Below are positions 26,937 through 36,566 of a stretch of DNA of 64,000 bases, piece by piece. The translations under genes were made by a program, and so were the position numbers. The DNA is from Phyllobacterium trifolii (GTDB lineage: Bacteria > Pseudomonadota > Alphaproteobacteria > Rhizobiales > Rhizobiaceae), in NCBI RefSeq assembly GCF_014192095.1, contig NZ_JACHXN010000015.1:1-64000 (forward strand). Reading direction: 5' to 3'. The notes below the pieces were generated by a model that saw nothing but the letters and a program-made list of their open reading frames with translations, was not told the DNA's origin and did not search any database. Within the stretch, counting starts at the first letter, position 1; each line of letters begins with the position of its first letter.

Positions 26937-27848
26937 TTATTTCTCGCTTTCCTGCGCCCGTGCTTCCGCACGCTGGAACAGAACGATCGGCACGACCAGC
27001 AACAGCAGAAGGATAACAGCGACGGCGGAGGAAACCGGCCAATCGCGGTTGGAGAAGAACTCGTTCCACAGCGTCTTACCAATCATCAGGGTCTGCGATC
27101 CGCCGAGGAGGTCAGGAATGACGAATTCACCAACCGCAGGAATGAAAACCAGGAAACACCCGGCTATGACGCCCGGCATCGACAGGCGAAAGGTGATTTT
27201 CCAGAAGGCGAGTATGGGCGGACAGCCGAGATCTTCAGCTGCTTCGACCAGGGAGTAGTCCATCTTTTCCAGCGCCGAATAGATCGGCAGAATCAGAAAT
27301 GGCAGGTAGGAATAGACGATACCGATAAAGACGGCTGTATTGGTGTTGAGGATGTTCAATGGCGTGTCGATCACGTGCGCCCACATCAGGAACTGGTTGA
27401 GCAGACCCTCTGGCTTCAAAATGCCTATCCACGCATAGACGCGAATCAGGAAACTGGTCCAGAACGGCAGGATGACCAGCATCAGCAGTGTTGGCCGCAC
27501 CGTCGCCGGCGCGCGCGCCATACCGTATGCGATCGGGTAGCCGACGATCAGTGTCAGTACTGTCGAGACCCCAGCGATGATCACGCTGGAGATATAGGCT
27601 TTGTAATAAAGCGGGTCCTCCAACAGCCAGATATAGTTGTCCCACGAGAGTTGGGAGAAATTATCGGCAAACGCTTGCCAGCCAGCCGACAGGTTGAACG
27701 CCGGCGTATAGGGCGGGATCGCCATCGCGACTTCCGAAAGCGATATCTTGAAGACGATGACAAAGGGAATGAGGAAGAAGATCAGCAGCCACAGGTAGGG
27801 AACGGCGATCACCAGCCGGCCAGCAACGGAAGATATCAATTTCTGCAT
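26937..27848 (-). CDS. potH: Putrescine/spermidine ABC transporter permease PotH
   Basis: A 303-residue permease, six helices, with an EAA loop VEAAEDLGCPPILAFWKITF. A large periplasmic segment follows TM1, as in PotH/PotB. It lies 13 bases after potG and adjoins potI. Confidence 0.9.
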   Translation of the reverse strand: MQKLISSVAGRLVIAVPYLWLLIFFLIPFVIVFKISLSEVAMAIPPYTPAFNLSAGWQAFADNFSQLSWDNYIWLLEDPLYYKAYISSVIIAGVSTVLTLIVGYPIAYGMARAPATVRPTLLMLVILPFWTSFLIRVYAWIGILKPEGLLNQFLMWAHVIDTPLNILNTNTAVFIGIVYSYLPFLILPIYSALEKMDYSLVEAAEDLGCPPILAFWKITFRLSMPGVIAGCFLVFIPAVGEFVIPDLLGGSQTLMIGKTLWNEFFSNRDWPVSSAVAVILLLLLVVPIVLFQRAEARAQESEK

Positions 27849-27861
27849 GACATCATCCCCC

Positions 27862-29010
27862 TCACGCGGTCAACACGATACCGGCGTCGGTATCGAAGTT
27901 GACCCAGACCGTATCGTCATAGCCGAGCGGGTCTTCGACCGTGCGCACAGCGTTGAGGCTCGCAGCCTTGATGATCCGGCCGCTTTCAAGCTTCACATGG
28001 AAAACTGTCATGTCACCGAAATAGGCGATGTCATAAAGCTCCCCATGCGCAGAGTTGATTGACGGATCGGCGGGCTGCTTGCGGCTAACCCGGATTTTCT
28101 CCGGCCTTATGGCAAAGCCGACCGGCTGGCCGACAGTGCAGCTTCTCGAGGCGGCATCGGTGCGGATCGTCAGGTTTTCAGGAGCGACGGCAATGTCGAT
28201 CTTGCCATTGGCGACTGCGGCAGCGGTACCTTCGAACATGTTCACATTGCCGATGAAGTCGGCGACGAACTTCGAGTTTGGGGCTTCATAGACTTCCGCC
28301 GGCGTTGCCACCTGCATGACCTTGCCCTTGTCCATGACCGCGATACGGTCGGCCATGGTCATCGCCTCTTCCTGATCGTGGGTCACCACCACGAATGTCA
28401 GGCCGAGCTTCATCTGCAGGTCCATGAGTTCAAACTGGGTTTCCTCGCGCAGTTTCTTGTCGAGCGCACCGAGCGGCTCGTCGAGCAGCAAAACCTTCGG
28501 ACGTTTGGCAACGCAACGCGCTAGCGCCACGCGCTGGCGTTGACCGCCGGAGAGCTGGTGTGGCTTGCGCTTGGCGAACTGCTCGAGCTTCACAAGCTTG
28601 AGCATTTCGGCGACGCGCGCCTCGATATCGCTCTTGGCCATGCCCTCCTGCTTCAGGCCAAAAGCGATATTACCTTCGACCGTCATGTGCGGAAAAAGCG
28701 CATAGGACTGGAACATCATGTTGACCGGGCGCTTGTAGGGCGGAATGCCGCGCATATCCTGACCATCGATGAGAATGCGCCCGGCGGTCGGCTCTTCGAA
28801 GCCGGCAAGCATGCGCAGGAGAGTCGACTTGCCGCAGCCCGAAGCACCCAGCAGCGCAAAGAATTCGCGATTATAGATGTTGAGGGACAAATCATTGACT
28901 GCCGCGAAATCACCGAACTTCTTGGTGACATTTTCGATCGCGATAAAGGGCTTCGCCTGCGGATCGTTCCAAGGAGCGAATGTGCGGCGAAAACTTCCCA
29001 ATGATTTCAT
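27862..29010 (-). CDS. potG: Polyamine ABC transporter ATP-binding protein PotG
   Basis: A 382-residue ATPase. Walker A GASGCGKST, Q-loop, signature LSGGQRQRVALARC, Walker B VLLLDEPLGALD and H-loop VVTHDQEEA are all intact. A C-terminal TOBE domain (about residues 290-380) is typical of PotA/PotG and MalK-like subunits. It energises PotH-PotI. It follows potF after a 69-base gap that contains a terminator-like hairpin. Confidence 0.93.
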   Translation of the reverse strand: MKSLGSFRRTFAPWNDPQAKPFIAIENVTKKFGDFAAVNDLSLNIYNREFFALLGASGCGKSTLLRMLAGFEEPTAGRILIDGQDMRGIPPYKRPVNMMFQSYALFPHMTVEGNIAFGLKQEGMAKSDIEARVAEMLKLVKLEQFAKRKPHQLSGGQRQRVALARCVAKRPKVLLLDEPLGALDKKLREETQFELMDLQMKLGLTFVVVTHDQEEAMTMADRIAVMDKGKVMQVATPAEVYEAPNSKFVADFIGNVNMFEGTAAAVANGKIDIAVAPENLTIRTDAASRSCTVGQPVGFAIRPEKIRVSRKQPADPSINSAHGELYDIAYFGDMTVFHVKLESGRIIKAASLNAVRTVEDPLGYDDTVWVNFDTDAGIVLTA

Positions 29011-29042
29011 GATTTGCCCCGGTCTTTTCTGTTCTTGATTTC

Positions 29043-29072
29043 AAAAGACCCCGGCATTGGCTGCCGGGGTCT
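29043..29072 (-). terminator. Hairpin between potF and potG (attenuating terminator)
   Basis: A 10-bp perfect stem, GACCCCGGCA (29047-29056) with TGCCGGGGTC (29062-29071). On the minus strand it is followed by TTTT and an AT-rich run. Placed after the binding-protein gene it would let potF be made in excess over potGHI, a common arrangement in ABC importers. Confidence 0.7.
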
Positions 29073-29079
29073 CTTTAAT

Positions 29080-30168
29080 TTATTGGCCTGTGACCACTTT
29101 CGTCCACAAGCGCGTGACGACGCGCTGGGTTTTTGTGTCATAGGGCGTGACCGTAAAGAGCTTGGCCAGCACCTCCGGTGTTGGATAGATAGCCGGATCG
29201 TCCAGGATTTCCTTGGCGATGGATGATTGCGAAGCCTTGTTGCCGTTGGCATAGAACACAACGTTGGACGCTTTGGCGACGACATCCGGCCTCATCAAGT
29301 AATTGATGAGTTCATGCGCCTCTGCCACATGCGGCGCATCGGCGGGGATAGCAAGCACGTCGAACCACATCTGGGCGGCTCCCGGAATGGAATAGCCAAC
29401 GGTCACACCCGCCTTTGCTTCGGCGGCTCGGTCACGCGCCTGGAAGACATCTCCGGAATAGCCGAGCGCAAGGCAGATATCTCCATTCGCCAGTGCGTTG
29501 ATATATTCGGAGGAATGGAACTTGCGGATATATGGGCGAACCGTTTCGAGCAGTGCACCAGCTTTAGCCAGATCGTCGGGATTTTTGCTATCAGGATCAA
29601 GTCCGAGATAGGCCAGCACCGACGGCATGACATCGGTTGCAGAATCGAGAACATAGATGCCGCAATCCTTGAACTTCGCAGCAATTTCTGGCTTGAACAA
29701 GGCATCCCATGTTGGCGGCTCGTCTGTACCAAGGATCGCTTTGGCCTTGTCGACATTGTAGCCCAGCCCAGTTGTGCCCCACATCCAATCGACGGAATAT
29801 TCATTGCCGGGATCGTATTTCTCGATACGCTGGCTGATGACATCCCACATATTGGAGAGATTGGGCAATTTGGATTTATCTAACTTCTGAAAGACACCAG
29901 CCGCAATCTGGCGCTGAAGGAAAGAGGCCGTTGGAACCACGACATCGTAGCCAGTACCGCCTGCGAGAAGCTTGGTCTCGAGAATCTCGTTGGAATCGAA
30001 GGTGTCATAGACGACTTTGATGCCGGTTTCCTTGGTGAAATCCTCCAAAGTCGTCGGGTCGATATAATCCGACCAGTTATAGACATTGACGACGCGGTCC
30101 GCCGCCCAAGCGGAACTGGTAATTCCGAGCGCGAGAGTGGCCGTCAACAGAGCAGCTTTTATTCCCAT
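29080..30168 (-). CDS. potF: Polyamine ABC transporter substrate-binding protein PotF
   Basis: A 362-residue periplasmic binding protein. A signal peptide ends near residue 22 (AWA/ADRV). Family features are VNVYNWSDYIDP, ETGIKVVYDTFDSNE and AGGTGYDVVVPT, as in E. coli PotF/PotD. PotF prefers putrescine. It is first gene of the potFGHI operon, and puuA/puuB-like genes for putrescine breakdown lie about 9 kb away. Confidence 0.92.
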   Translation of the reverse strand: MGIKAALLTATLALGITSSAWAADRVVNVYNWSDYIDPTTLEDFTKETGIKVVYDTFDSNEILETKLLAGGTGYDVVVPTASFLQRQIAAGVFQKLDKSKLPNLSNMWDVISQRIEKYDPGNEYSVDWMWGTTGLGYNVDKAKAILGTDEPPTWDALFKPEIAAKFKDCGIYVLDSATDVMPSVLAYLGLDPDSKNPDDLAKAGALLETVRPYIRKFHSSEYINALANGDICLALGYSGDVFQARDRAAEAKAGVTVGYSIPGAAQMWFDVLAIPADAPHVAEAHELINYLMRPDVVAKASNVVFYANGNKASQSSIAKEILDDPAIYPTPEVLAKLFTVTPYDTKTQRVVTRLWTKVVTGQ

Positions 30169-30345
30169 TTATATCTCCATGATGCTGGCACTAATACTTT
30201 GATTGTGCCGGGGTTCCCGTGATTAGCCCTACCTTTTTAGATTGCGAAGGGTTCGTCAACTGGCTTCAGGCAACACTTTCATTGAAAATTGCGCAAGTGC
30301 GAAATTTTCAATGATGCGGCGCAGTTGTTGTGCGGAAAATTGCGC

Positions 30346-31287
30346 CTAACGGGCGACCGCCGCCACGCGCTTTTGACGCCGATATTCCCAGCCGAGATGC
30401 AGGAGCAGTGCGCACAGGATGATGGCACCGCCGATGATCGTGCGTGGGGCCGGCACCTCGTTGTGCAGGAGCCAGACCCAGACCGGGCCGAGCACAGGTT
30501 CGAGCGTGCTGATCAGCGCGGCCAGGGCCGAGGGAATGAGCCGTGCGCCGCTGACGAAGAACGCGAGGCCGAGGCCGAGATTGACCGCGCCAAGCGCAAA
30601 GAGCAGCACGAAATCGCGCGCGCTCGTGCTGAACTGGCCGGCCATCGTCGAGGCCACGCAGGCGGCAATGACCACGCCGAGAAAAACCGCCGGCGTCATA
30701 CGCAGATGCGCCTTGCGGCGGGTGATGACGGTGGCGATGGCGAACGAGATGGCGATCAACAGCGCCAGCATATCGCCGATAGGCGAAACCTCCCCGTCAA
30801 GTGAATCCGACACCATGATGGCAACGCCGGCGATAACCACGGCAATGGCAATCCATGTGGCGGAACTGATGCGCTCGCGGAACAATATCCACGAGATCAA
30901 AGCAGCAAAGAGCGGAACGCCCGCCTGCAGCAGGAGCACATTGGCGACCGTCGTGTAGGACAACGCGATAATGAAGCAGGATGAGGCGATGGCGAAGCAA
31001 ATGGCGACGCCGAGGCCCGCCAGCCCCATATGCTGAAACAGCCGCCATGTGCCGCGCGGCCCATCGCGCACCAGCATGAAGCACAGGAGAAACAGCGCAG
31101 CGAAGACCGAGCGCCAGAAGACGATCGTCCAGTTGTCATTGGCTTCGACGAAGCGCGTGAGCGCGCCGCCGGTGCTCCACGCGATCGCGGCACCCGCCAC
31201 CAGCAAACAGCCTATCGCGGCCTCCGAGGTGGTCTTGACAGGGTCAGGCCCGGCGACGGGCGGCAGGGGCACGGCGGAGATACTCAT
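30346..31287 (-). CDS. DMT-superfamily (EamA) transporter
   Basis: A 313-residue membrane protein with ten hydrophobic helices in two EamA repeats. The first repeat has WSTGGALTRFVEAND and the second ends with a basic cytoplasmic tail. Substrate unknown. It is transcribed toward potF with a 177-base gap and is not obviously in that operon. Confidence 0.82.
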   Translation of the reverse strand: MSISAVPLPPVAGPDPVKTTSEAAIGCLLVAGAAIAWSTGGALTRFVEANDNWTIVFWRSVFAALFLLCFMLVRDGPRGTWRLFQHMGLAGLGVAICFAIASSCFIIALSYTTVANVLLLQAGVPLFAALISWILFRERISSATWIAIAVVIAGVAIMVSDSLDGEVSPIGDMLALLIAISFAIATVITRRKAHLRMTPAVFLGVVIAACVASTMAGQFSTSARDFVLLFALGAVNLGLGLAFFVSGARLIPSALAALISTLEPVLGPVWVWLLHNEVPAPRTIIGGAIILCALLLHLGWEYRRQKRVAAVAR

Positions 31288-31525
31288 GCACGCGACAATG
31301 CCAAGCTTGCGGCAAAGGTTAAGTCTGGAAAACGACTGTTGATTGTCGGTTTAACGGCACCGGCACAGGTGTTCAGCTCTAATAGTGCCTTTTCAGCGTC
31401 GGCTTTTTCAACAACACCTGAGCCGCGGGGAATTCCAGGTAATTGTTCATAGTCGATCGCCGCGACGCGCAAGACTTGGCCATCAACTGCTGCGATGTTA
31501 GGGTGGCCGCGAATGTGTCGACTGG

Positions 31526-32134
31526 TTGGGGCAACAAATGATCAATGGAAAAGTTACGCGCCGGGGGCTGATGCTTGGCGGTCTGGCAATGATGACCTCT
31601 GGATGCGGTTCCGGGGTGCGCGAGGCGTTGTCGCCCATTTCATCTGCTTTTGCCGTACCACGCGGCATGGATCCCCGTTTGCGGCGGCAGGAGGTGGCGT
31701 ATCAAGGGAGCGAGGCGCCCGGAACGCTCGTCGTCAATACCTATGAGCGTTTCCTCTATGCAGTCCAGGATGGCGGGTCGGCCACGCGCTATGGTATCGC
31801 CGTCGGTGAGGAGGGGCTGACGCTCAAGGGCAGAGCGACGATCGAGCGCAAAGAGGAATGGCCATCGTGGATGCCCACTGCAAGCATGATCAAGCGCAAG
31901 CCGCGACTTGCCCAATACGCAGGCGGGGTGCCCGGCGGACCAAATAACCCGCTTGGTGCGCGGGCGCTTTATCTCTACCGCGGCGGCCGCGACACCTTGT
32001 TCCGGCTGCACGGTACAAACGAGCCGTGGCTGATAGGACAAGCTGTGTCGAACGGGTGCATCCGCTTGACGAATGAGGACATCCTTTATCTCTACGACAC
32101 CACGCCCTTGGGAACGCCGGTGTTGATCATCTGA
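31526..32134 (+). CDS. L,D-transpeptidase (YkuD domain), possible lipoprotein
   Basis: A 202-residue YkuD-type enzyme. The catalytic motif is HGTNEPW followed by SNGCIRL near the C-terminus, with the nucleophilic Cys and the upstream His in place. Such enzymes make 3-3 cross-links in peptidoglycan or attach outer-membrane proteins to it. The N-terminus has twin arginines (RRGLMLGG) and a lipobox-like TSGC, suggesting Tat/lipoprotein export. ATGs at 31526 and 31538 are both possible starts. Confidence 0.88.
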   Translation: MGQQMINGKVTRRGLMLGGLAMMTSGCGSGVREALSPISSAFAVPRGMDPRLRRQEVAYQGSEAPGTLVVNTYERFLYAVQDGGSATRYGIAVGEEGLTLKGRATIERKEEWPSWMPTASMIKRKPRLAQYAGGVPGGPNNPLGARALYLYRGGRDTLFRLHGTNEPWLIGQAVSNGCIRLTNEDILYLYDTTPLGTPVLII

Positions 32135-32285
32135 ATATCCGGCTGGGCTGCCCTGTTGCAAACGGGACACACTTGTTGTGCGTTTACCTTACCAAGCTCT
32201 AGTCATCACTACTATTTGTGCTACTCTACCATTGGTAGTACTCTACCGTCGGTCACCTACTCGCCTTTGAGGGAAAGGAAATCTG

Positions 32286-32417
32286 ATGAGCAGGATTCTA
32301 TTCGCTGTAGTTTGCACTTTAACCGTTGCCAGCCTAAGCGCGTGTGGGACGATGGGTAAGGGGAAAGCCCCGCCGCCAGTCGCTGAAGAGCCCGCAGCAG
32401 CACCAGTTTATAAATAA
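32286..32417 (+). CDS. Small lipoprotein (43 aa)
   Basis: A 43-codon gene starting after AAGGAAAT, a good ribosome binding site. A signal sequence (about residues 1-19) ends in the lipobox LSAC with Cys20, followed by GTMGKGK and a proline/alanine tail. Short lipoproteins of this pattern are common in Rhizobiales and usually lack a known role. LptM-like function is only a loose analogy. A strong hairpin lies 19 bases downstream. Confidence 0.7.
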   Translation: MSRILFAVVCTLTVASLSACGTMGKGKAPPPVAEEPAAAPVYK

Positions 32418-32435
32418 GTAGTTTCGTCAAAAAAA

Positions 32436-32459
32436 TGGAAGGGTCGCCCGACCCTTCCA
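32436..32459. terminator. Stem-loop after the small lipoprotein gene
   Basis: An 11-bp perfect inverted repeat, TGGAAGGGTCG and CGACCCTTCCA, with a two-base loop. The T run (AAAAAAA on the plus strand) flanks only the left side. On the plus strand it is a stabilising or weak terminating hairpin; as an intrinsic terminator it works best on the minus strand. Confidence 0.5.
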
Positions 32460-32582
32460 GCATCATGTGATTCGCAAAAAATGCCGGCTCTACAGGCGGC
32501 TGTGCGGCCCCCGATGATTTATAGCGGGTATGGCCGGGCTTGAGGATTGCGTTTTGATGAATTCTGGGATGGGATGACGCTC

Positions 32583-33212
32583 ATGAGTGTTCGTCTGTTA
32601 TCTGTGATCGCGCTTGGGCTCGCAGTGGCGGGATGCCAAACGAGCGACGAGAGCAAGCTGGGTTCTGTGTCCGGTGCCAGTGATGGCGCTGCGGCCGTTC
32701 AGGTGACCTCGGCGACAGCAGCCCAGCCCGCGCAAAAAAACGGACGCTATTATATCGAGTTTCGCTCGCGCTATGCCCTTACTTACGGCCATACCTATGT
32801 GATGTTCGGGCGCCTGGACAAGGCTGGTAACATAGTCGATCGCGAAGTCGCCGGCCTCCACCCGGCTACGAACAGCGTGGTTCCCTATATTCTTGGCCAT
32901 TACATACCCGTTCCAGCCGAGACCGGCGAGAGCGACGGAGATACGGACGACAAGTACAGGTCGGCAACCTGGCGCGTCACCTTGAACGAAGCCGAGTACA
33001 ATAAAGTAGTTGCCTATATACGCAAACTGCAAGCCAGATCGCGCTTTTGGCAAGCAACGACGTTCAACTGCAATGCCTTCGTGGGCGAGATCGCGCGGTC
33101 CATGGGATATAAAGCACCCGGCCACTTGCTGCGTCCGCAACAATACATCGTCAAGCTTCGAGAGATGAACGGCGGGCCGAACGCGGTCGGGTATACCGGC
33201 CCTCCAGGCTAG
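32583..33212 (+). CDS. Lipoprotein, possible permuted NlpC/P60-like hydrolase
   Basis: A 209-residue predicted lipoprotein. The signal peptide ends in the lipobox LAVAGC (Cys near residue 18), followed by an acidic/serine linker. The folded part has RYALTYGHTYVMFGR (His) and, 100 residues later, TTFNCNAFVGEIAR (Cys). A His before an NCxxFV Cys is the order seen in permuted papain-like folds such as LRAT/YaeF. I infer that similarity from motif order only. ATGs at 32574 and 32583 are both possible. Otherwise a conserved hypothetical. Confidence 0.7.
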   Translation: MSVRLLSVIALGLAVAGCQTSDESKLGSVSGASDGAAAVQVTSATAAQPAQKNGRYYIEFRSRYALTYGHTYVMFGRLDKAGNIVDREVAGLHPATNSVVPYILGHYIPVPAETGESDGDTDDKYRSATWRVTLNEAEYNKVVAYIRKLQARSRFWQATTFNCNAFVGEIARSMGYKAPGHLLRPQQYIVKLREMNGGPNAVGYTGPPG

Positions 33213-33249
33213 AGTGCGTTGATCTTCACGCCATGACGGCCTGCAAATG

Positions 33250-33310
33250 GCGTCTTTCTGCGCTCCGGTGCTCACGTACCCTAAAGTACGCTGCGCTCCG
33301 TTGCTCGAAA
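33250..33310. repeat. Palindromic intergenic repeat, family B, copy 1
   Basis: A structured element with outer CGCTCCGG / GCGCTCCG blocks and a central stem CGTAC (33275-33279) / GTACG (33286-33290). A related copy at 57434-57497 keeps the outer blocks but has a different central stem, so the pairing is conserved while the sequence changes. It resembles rhizobial intergenic mosaic elements. It sits between the lipoprotein gene and the end of the ScfR-type regulator. Confidence 0.6.
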
Positions 33311-33404
33311 ACCACCATTTTCGTCGCGTCCTGACGCAAATCTCCACACACCCTACGCAACTTATTCAGAGTCGGTTCCCGTTTCTTGGATGGCGAAACT
33401 CGCC

Positions 33405-34847
33405 CTACTGAAAGTCGAACGCGCTAAGCCCCGTCACCATCTCGTCCAGTCCCACTGGCCGCGTCACGGGTGGTTCGGCCCGGGAGAGGCACGCCGAGCG
33501 TTCGCACAGGCGGCAGGCCGGGCCGACGGGCGTTGAGCCGACGAATTTGCCAAGTGGCGGGGCGCTGATGCTGTGGTTGCCGATGGCGCTGCCATAGACG
33601 ATCTGGTCAGCAAATTCGATGTCGCAGCCAAGCAGGATCGCAGTGCGGCGCGGGCGTTCGTTGAAGGCGCCTTGCGGCCCTTCCAGCGTGCGCGCGATCG
33701 TCATGAACTCGGCACCATCCGGCATTTCAACCGCCTCGACGAGGATCTGGCCGGGTTGGGCAAAAGCGGCATAGACAGGCAGCTTCGGGCACTCGCCGCC
33801 GAAACGCGATTGCGGAAACCCTTGCGCCCCGGCGCGGCGAAAGCGGTTGCCGGCGTGGTCGACCTCCAGCATGAAGAACGGAATGTCTTGTCTGCCGGTA
33901 AGCGTCGTCAGGCGGTTGGCGGCCTGTTCGAAGGAGACATGGAAGCGCGAACGGAGGACGTCAATGTCATAGCGAGCGCGAACAGCGGCACTCTGAAAAG
34001 CTTGATGGGGCATCATCAGCGCATGGGCGGCATAGCGCCCGAACTCGAAACGGGCAATGCGCCGCGCCTCGTCCGAGGAGAGTTTCAGATCCTGTATTTC
34101 GGCGGCGATGACCACCTGCATGCGCATGAGCGCAGCTTCCATCGCCACTTCGCGCAACTGGTCGAAGGGTGACAGCCGCTCGGATATGAACAGCCGCTGC
34201 GAATGACGATCATAACGCCGGCGCCAGTTCGGCATAGTTGCTACGGGCAAGATGCGTACCGTCATGCCGTGTTCAGCCTTAAGCCAGGCCTTAAGCGCGC
34301 CAAGCAGATCATCGCCGGGTTTCAGCAGGCTGGTAAAGCTATCGACCTCCCCCTCAATGCGGGGGAAATGATTGGCGCGGCGCTCCAACGCCTCGCGCAC
34401 CTCATTCAGCGGCATGCGCGTGGCGACAAGAGATGGCGCCCGGCCGTCTTTCGCCAGAAGTTGCGATAGATCAGAAAGACGCTCGAGGGATTCCCGGTAC
34501 GCGCGATAAAGCTTGATGATGCCGGTGGCTGCATTGGGCGCCGCATCGCTGATTTCGATCAGCTCCTGATCGCCCGGCAATTCGCCATTAAGCAGCGGAT
34601 CGGAAAACACTTCCTTGAGCACCGCCATGGAGGAGCCAGTCTCCATTTGCAGCGTGTCGAGCTCAATCTTGTAGGTTGAGGAGAGCTTGAGCAGGAGCTG
34701 AACCGTGAGCGGTCGCTGGTTGCGCTCGATGAGATTGAGATAGGACGGCGAAATACCGAGCGCCTCGGCCATCGAGGTTTGTGTCAGGCCGCGCTCGTTG
34801 CGAATGCGCCTGATGCGCGGTCCAGCGAATATCTTGCCTTCAGCCAT
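33405..34847 (-). CDS. XRE/ScfR-family regulator (RamB-like)
   Basis: A 480-residue regulator. The N-terminal XRE helix-turn-helix (about residues 8-65; [20 protein letters not shown]) is followed by an IrrE/DUF955-like segment (about 170-290) and a C-terminal short-chain fatty-acyl regulator domain (DUF2083, about 310-470) with a CRLCERSAC cysteine cluster. The DUF955-like region shows no HExxH, so protease activity is unlikely. Relatives such as RamB of Corynebacterium control aceA/aceB. It is divergent from aceA here, so aceA is the obvious target. Confidence 0.85.
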   Translation of the reverse strand: MAEGKIFAGPRIRRIRNERGLTQTSMAEALGISPSYLNLIERNQRPLTVQLLLKLSSTYKIELDTLQMETGSSMAVLKEVFSDPLLNGELPGDQELIEISDAAPNAATGIIKLYRAYRESLERLSDLSQLLAKDGRAPSLVATRMPLNEVREALERRANHFPRIEGEVDSFTSLLKPGDDLLGALKAWLKAEHGMTVRILPVATMPNWRRRYDRHSQRLFISERLSPFDQLREVAMEAALMRMQVVIAAEIQDLKLSSDEARRIARFEFGRYAAHALMMPHQAFQSAAVRARYDIDVLRSRFHVSFEQAANRLTTLTGRQDIPFFMLEVDHAGNRFRRAGAQGFPQSRFGGECPKLPVYAAFAQPGQILVEAVEMPDGAEFMTIARTLEGPQGAFNERPRRTAILLGCDIEFADQIVYGSAIGNHSISAPPLGKFVGSTPVGPACRLCERSACLSRAEPPVTRPVGLDEMVTGLSAFDFQ

Positions 34848-34871
34848 GGAGCCTCACTATTGCCTGCATCG

Positions 34872-35007
34872 CTGCTGTGCGTGGTTCGACGAGCTCACCA
34901 TGAGGGACTTGGGCTGATTGCAAGAAGCCACATTCTGCAAGGTTTCCGATTGGCCTCGCCATCAATCCACATCCCTCATGGTGAGCTTGTCGAACCACGC
35001 ACAGCAG
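34872..35007. repeat. Palindromic repeat, family A, copy 1
   Basis: Inverted arms of 36 bases (34872-34907 and 34972-35007) with only two mismatches around a 64-base centre. Each arm carries TGCGTGGTTCGAC and CTCACCATGAGGGA. It lies in the 400-base spacer between the ScfR-type regulator and aceA. Other copies are at 36899, 40276 and 55942. Reading frames through it give the spurious peptide [10 protein letters not shown]. Confidence 0.85.
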
Positions 35008-35059
35008 TAATGCAGGCCGGTTATGACAAGATTTACACAATTTGTCAGCGTCGCAGAAT

Positions 35060-35084
35060 ATTACAAATTTTACAAATTTACAAA
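35060..35084 (+). promoter_or_regulatory. Three tandem TTACAAA boxes upstream of aceA
   Basis: ATTACAAA, TTTACAAA and TTTACAAA follow one another within 25 bases. They resemble the TTTGCAAA core of RamB sites. The site lies between the ScfR-type gene and aceA. Confidence 0.35.
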
Positions 35085-35134
35085 GCGGATTTGTCAAACA
35101 CGCAACAGCATAACTCGATAGAATCATCGAAATA

Positions 35135-35159
35135 CGCGATATTTCTGGATCATATCGCG
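35135..35159. promoter_or_regulatory. Interrupted palindrome upstream of aceA
   Basis: CGCGATAT (35135-35142) and ATATCGCG (35152-35159) with a 9-base spacer, 91 bases upstream of the aceA ATG. It is a perfect 8-bp operator-like palindrome in the shared control region of aceA and the ScfR-type regulator. Confidence 0.45.
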
Positions 35160-35249
35160 ATGCAATGTAAATTTAGTCATATCAACGCGGTCGTCAAACC
35201 TCCCTATCAGACAGACCACGGCGGGATAAAATTCTTTGTGGAGATAGTA

Positions 35250-36539
35250 ATGACTGATTTTTACAACCTCGTACTAAACGCACCGGAGGGCCGCTATGAC
35301 GGTATCGAACGCCCCTATACACCTGACGATGTCCAGCGCCTCAGAGGCTCGGTTCAGATCAAGCATACTCTCGCTGAAAACGGTGCCAACCGGCTCTGGA
35401 AGCTCATCCACGAAGAAGGTTTCGTCAATGCGCTGGGCGCTCTCTCGGGCAACCAGGCTATGCAGATGGTTCGCGCAGGCCTCAAGGCAATCTATCTTTC
35501 CGGATGGCAGGTGGCTGCAGATGCAAACACAGCTTCAGCCATGTATCCTGACCAATCGCTCTACCCGGCAAATGCCGCGCCGGAACTGGCCAAGCGCATA
35601 AACAAGACGCTGCAGCGCGCTGACCAGATCGAGACTGCGGAGGGCAAGGGCCTTTCGGTCGAGACCTGGTTTGCACCCATCGTTGCCGATGCGGAAGCAG
35701 GATTTGGCGGACCGCTGAATGCCTTCGAGATCATGAAAGCTTTTATCGAAGCTGGCGCTGCCGGTGTTCATTACGAAGACCAGCTCGCTTCGGAAAAGAA
35801 GTGCGGCCATCTTGGCGGCAAGGTTCTGATCCCCACGGCTGCGCACATTCGCAATCTCAACGCCGCGCGGCTCGCCGCCGACGTCATGGGAACGCCGACA
35901 CTCGTCATCGCCCGCACCGACGCGGAGGCTGCCAAGCTCTTGACGTCGGACATCGATGAACGCGATCAGCCGTTTGTCGATTACGATGCCGGACGGACGA
36001 CCGAAGGCTTCTATCAGGTCAAGAACGGACTGGAGCCTTGCATCGCCCGGGCCATCGCCTATGCGCCGCACTGCGACATGATCTGGTGCGAGACCTCGAA
36101 GCCGGACCTTGAGCAGGCCAAGCGCTTCGCTGAAGGTGTGCGCAAGGAGCATCCGAACAAGCTGCTCGCCTATAATTGCTCGCCTTCCTTCAATTGGAAG
36201 AAGCATCTGGACGAGGCAACGATCGCCAAGTTCCAGCGCGAGCTCGGGGCGATGGGCTACAAATTCCAGTTCATTACGCTGGCCGGCTTCCATCAGCTCA
36301 ACTTCGGCATGTTCGAACTCGCCCGCGGTTACAAGGACCGGCAGATGTCGGCGTATTCGGAACTGCAGGAAGCTGAGTTTGCCGCCGAGACCAATGGCTA
36401 TACGGCGACCAAGCACCAGCGCGAAGTCGGCACCGGCTATTTCGATGCGGTTTCACTGGCAATCACCGGCGGCAAGTCATCGACGACGGCGATGAAGGAA
36501 TCCACCGAGACGGCACAGTTCCGCCCGGCTGCAGAGTAA
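35250..36539 (+). CDS. aceA: Isocitrate lyase
   Basis: A 429-residue isocitrate lyase. It splits isocitrate to glyoxylate and succinate, the first step of the glyoxylate shunt. The active-site motif KKCGHLGGK has its Cys at residue 185. [12 protein letters not shown] and the C-terminal region are intact. The ATG at 35250 follows GGAGA. The open frame extends far upstream through the palindromic repeat, but that extension is not coding. Malate synthase is not in the window. A 77-residue gene follows 27 bases downstream. Confidence 0.95.
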   Translation: MTDFYNLVLNAPEGRYDGIERPYTPDDVQRLRGSVQIKHTLAENGANRLWKLIHEEGFVNALGALSGNQAMQMVRAGLKAIYLSGWQVAADANTASAMYPDQSLYPANAAPELAKRINKTLQRADQIETAEGKGLSVETWFAPIVADAEAGFGGPLNAFEIMKAFIEAGAAGVHYEDQLASEKKCGHLGGKVLIPTAAHIRNLNAARLAADVMGTPTLVIARTDAEAAKLLTSDIDERDQPFVDYDAGRTTEGFYQVKNGLEPCIARAIAYAPHCDMIWCETSKPDLEQAKRFAEGVRKEHPNKLLAYNCSPSFNWKKHLDEATIAKFQRELGAMGYKFQFITLAGFHQLNFGMFELARGYKDRQMSAYSELQEAEFAAETNGYTATKHQREVGTGYFDAVSLAITGGKSSTTAMKESTETAQFRPAAE

Positions 36540-36566
36540 AATAACAAAACGCCAAGGAGAAAAATC

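Noticed and set aside
32436-32459. Intrinsic terminator on the plus strand after the small lipoprotein gene
   Set aside because: The T run needed lies only on the minus strand side; kept as a stem-loop with uncertain role.
33405-34847. Metalloprotease activity of the ScfR-type regulator
   Set aside because: The DUF955-like region has no HExxH motif.
34779-35249. Upstream extension of the isocitrate lyase frame by 157 codons
   Set aside because: It runs through a palindromic repeat and the divergent promoter region; aceA has a good start with ribosome binding site at 35250 and normal family length.
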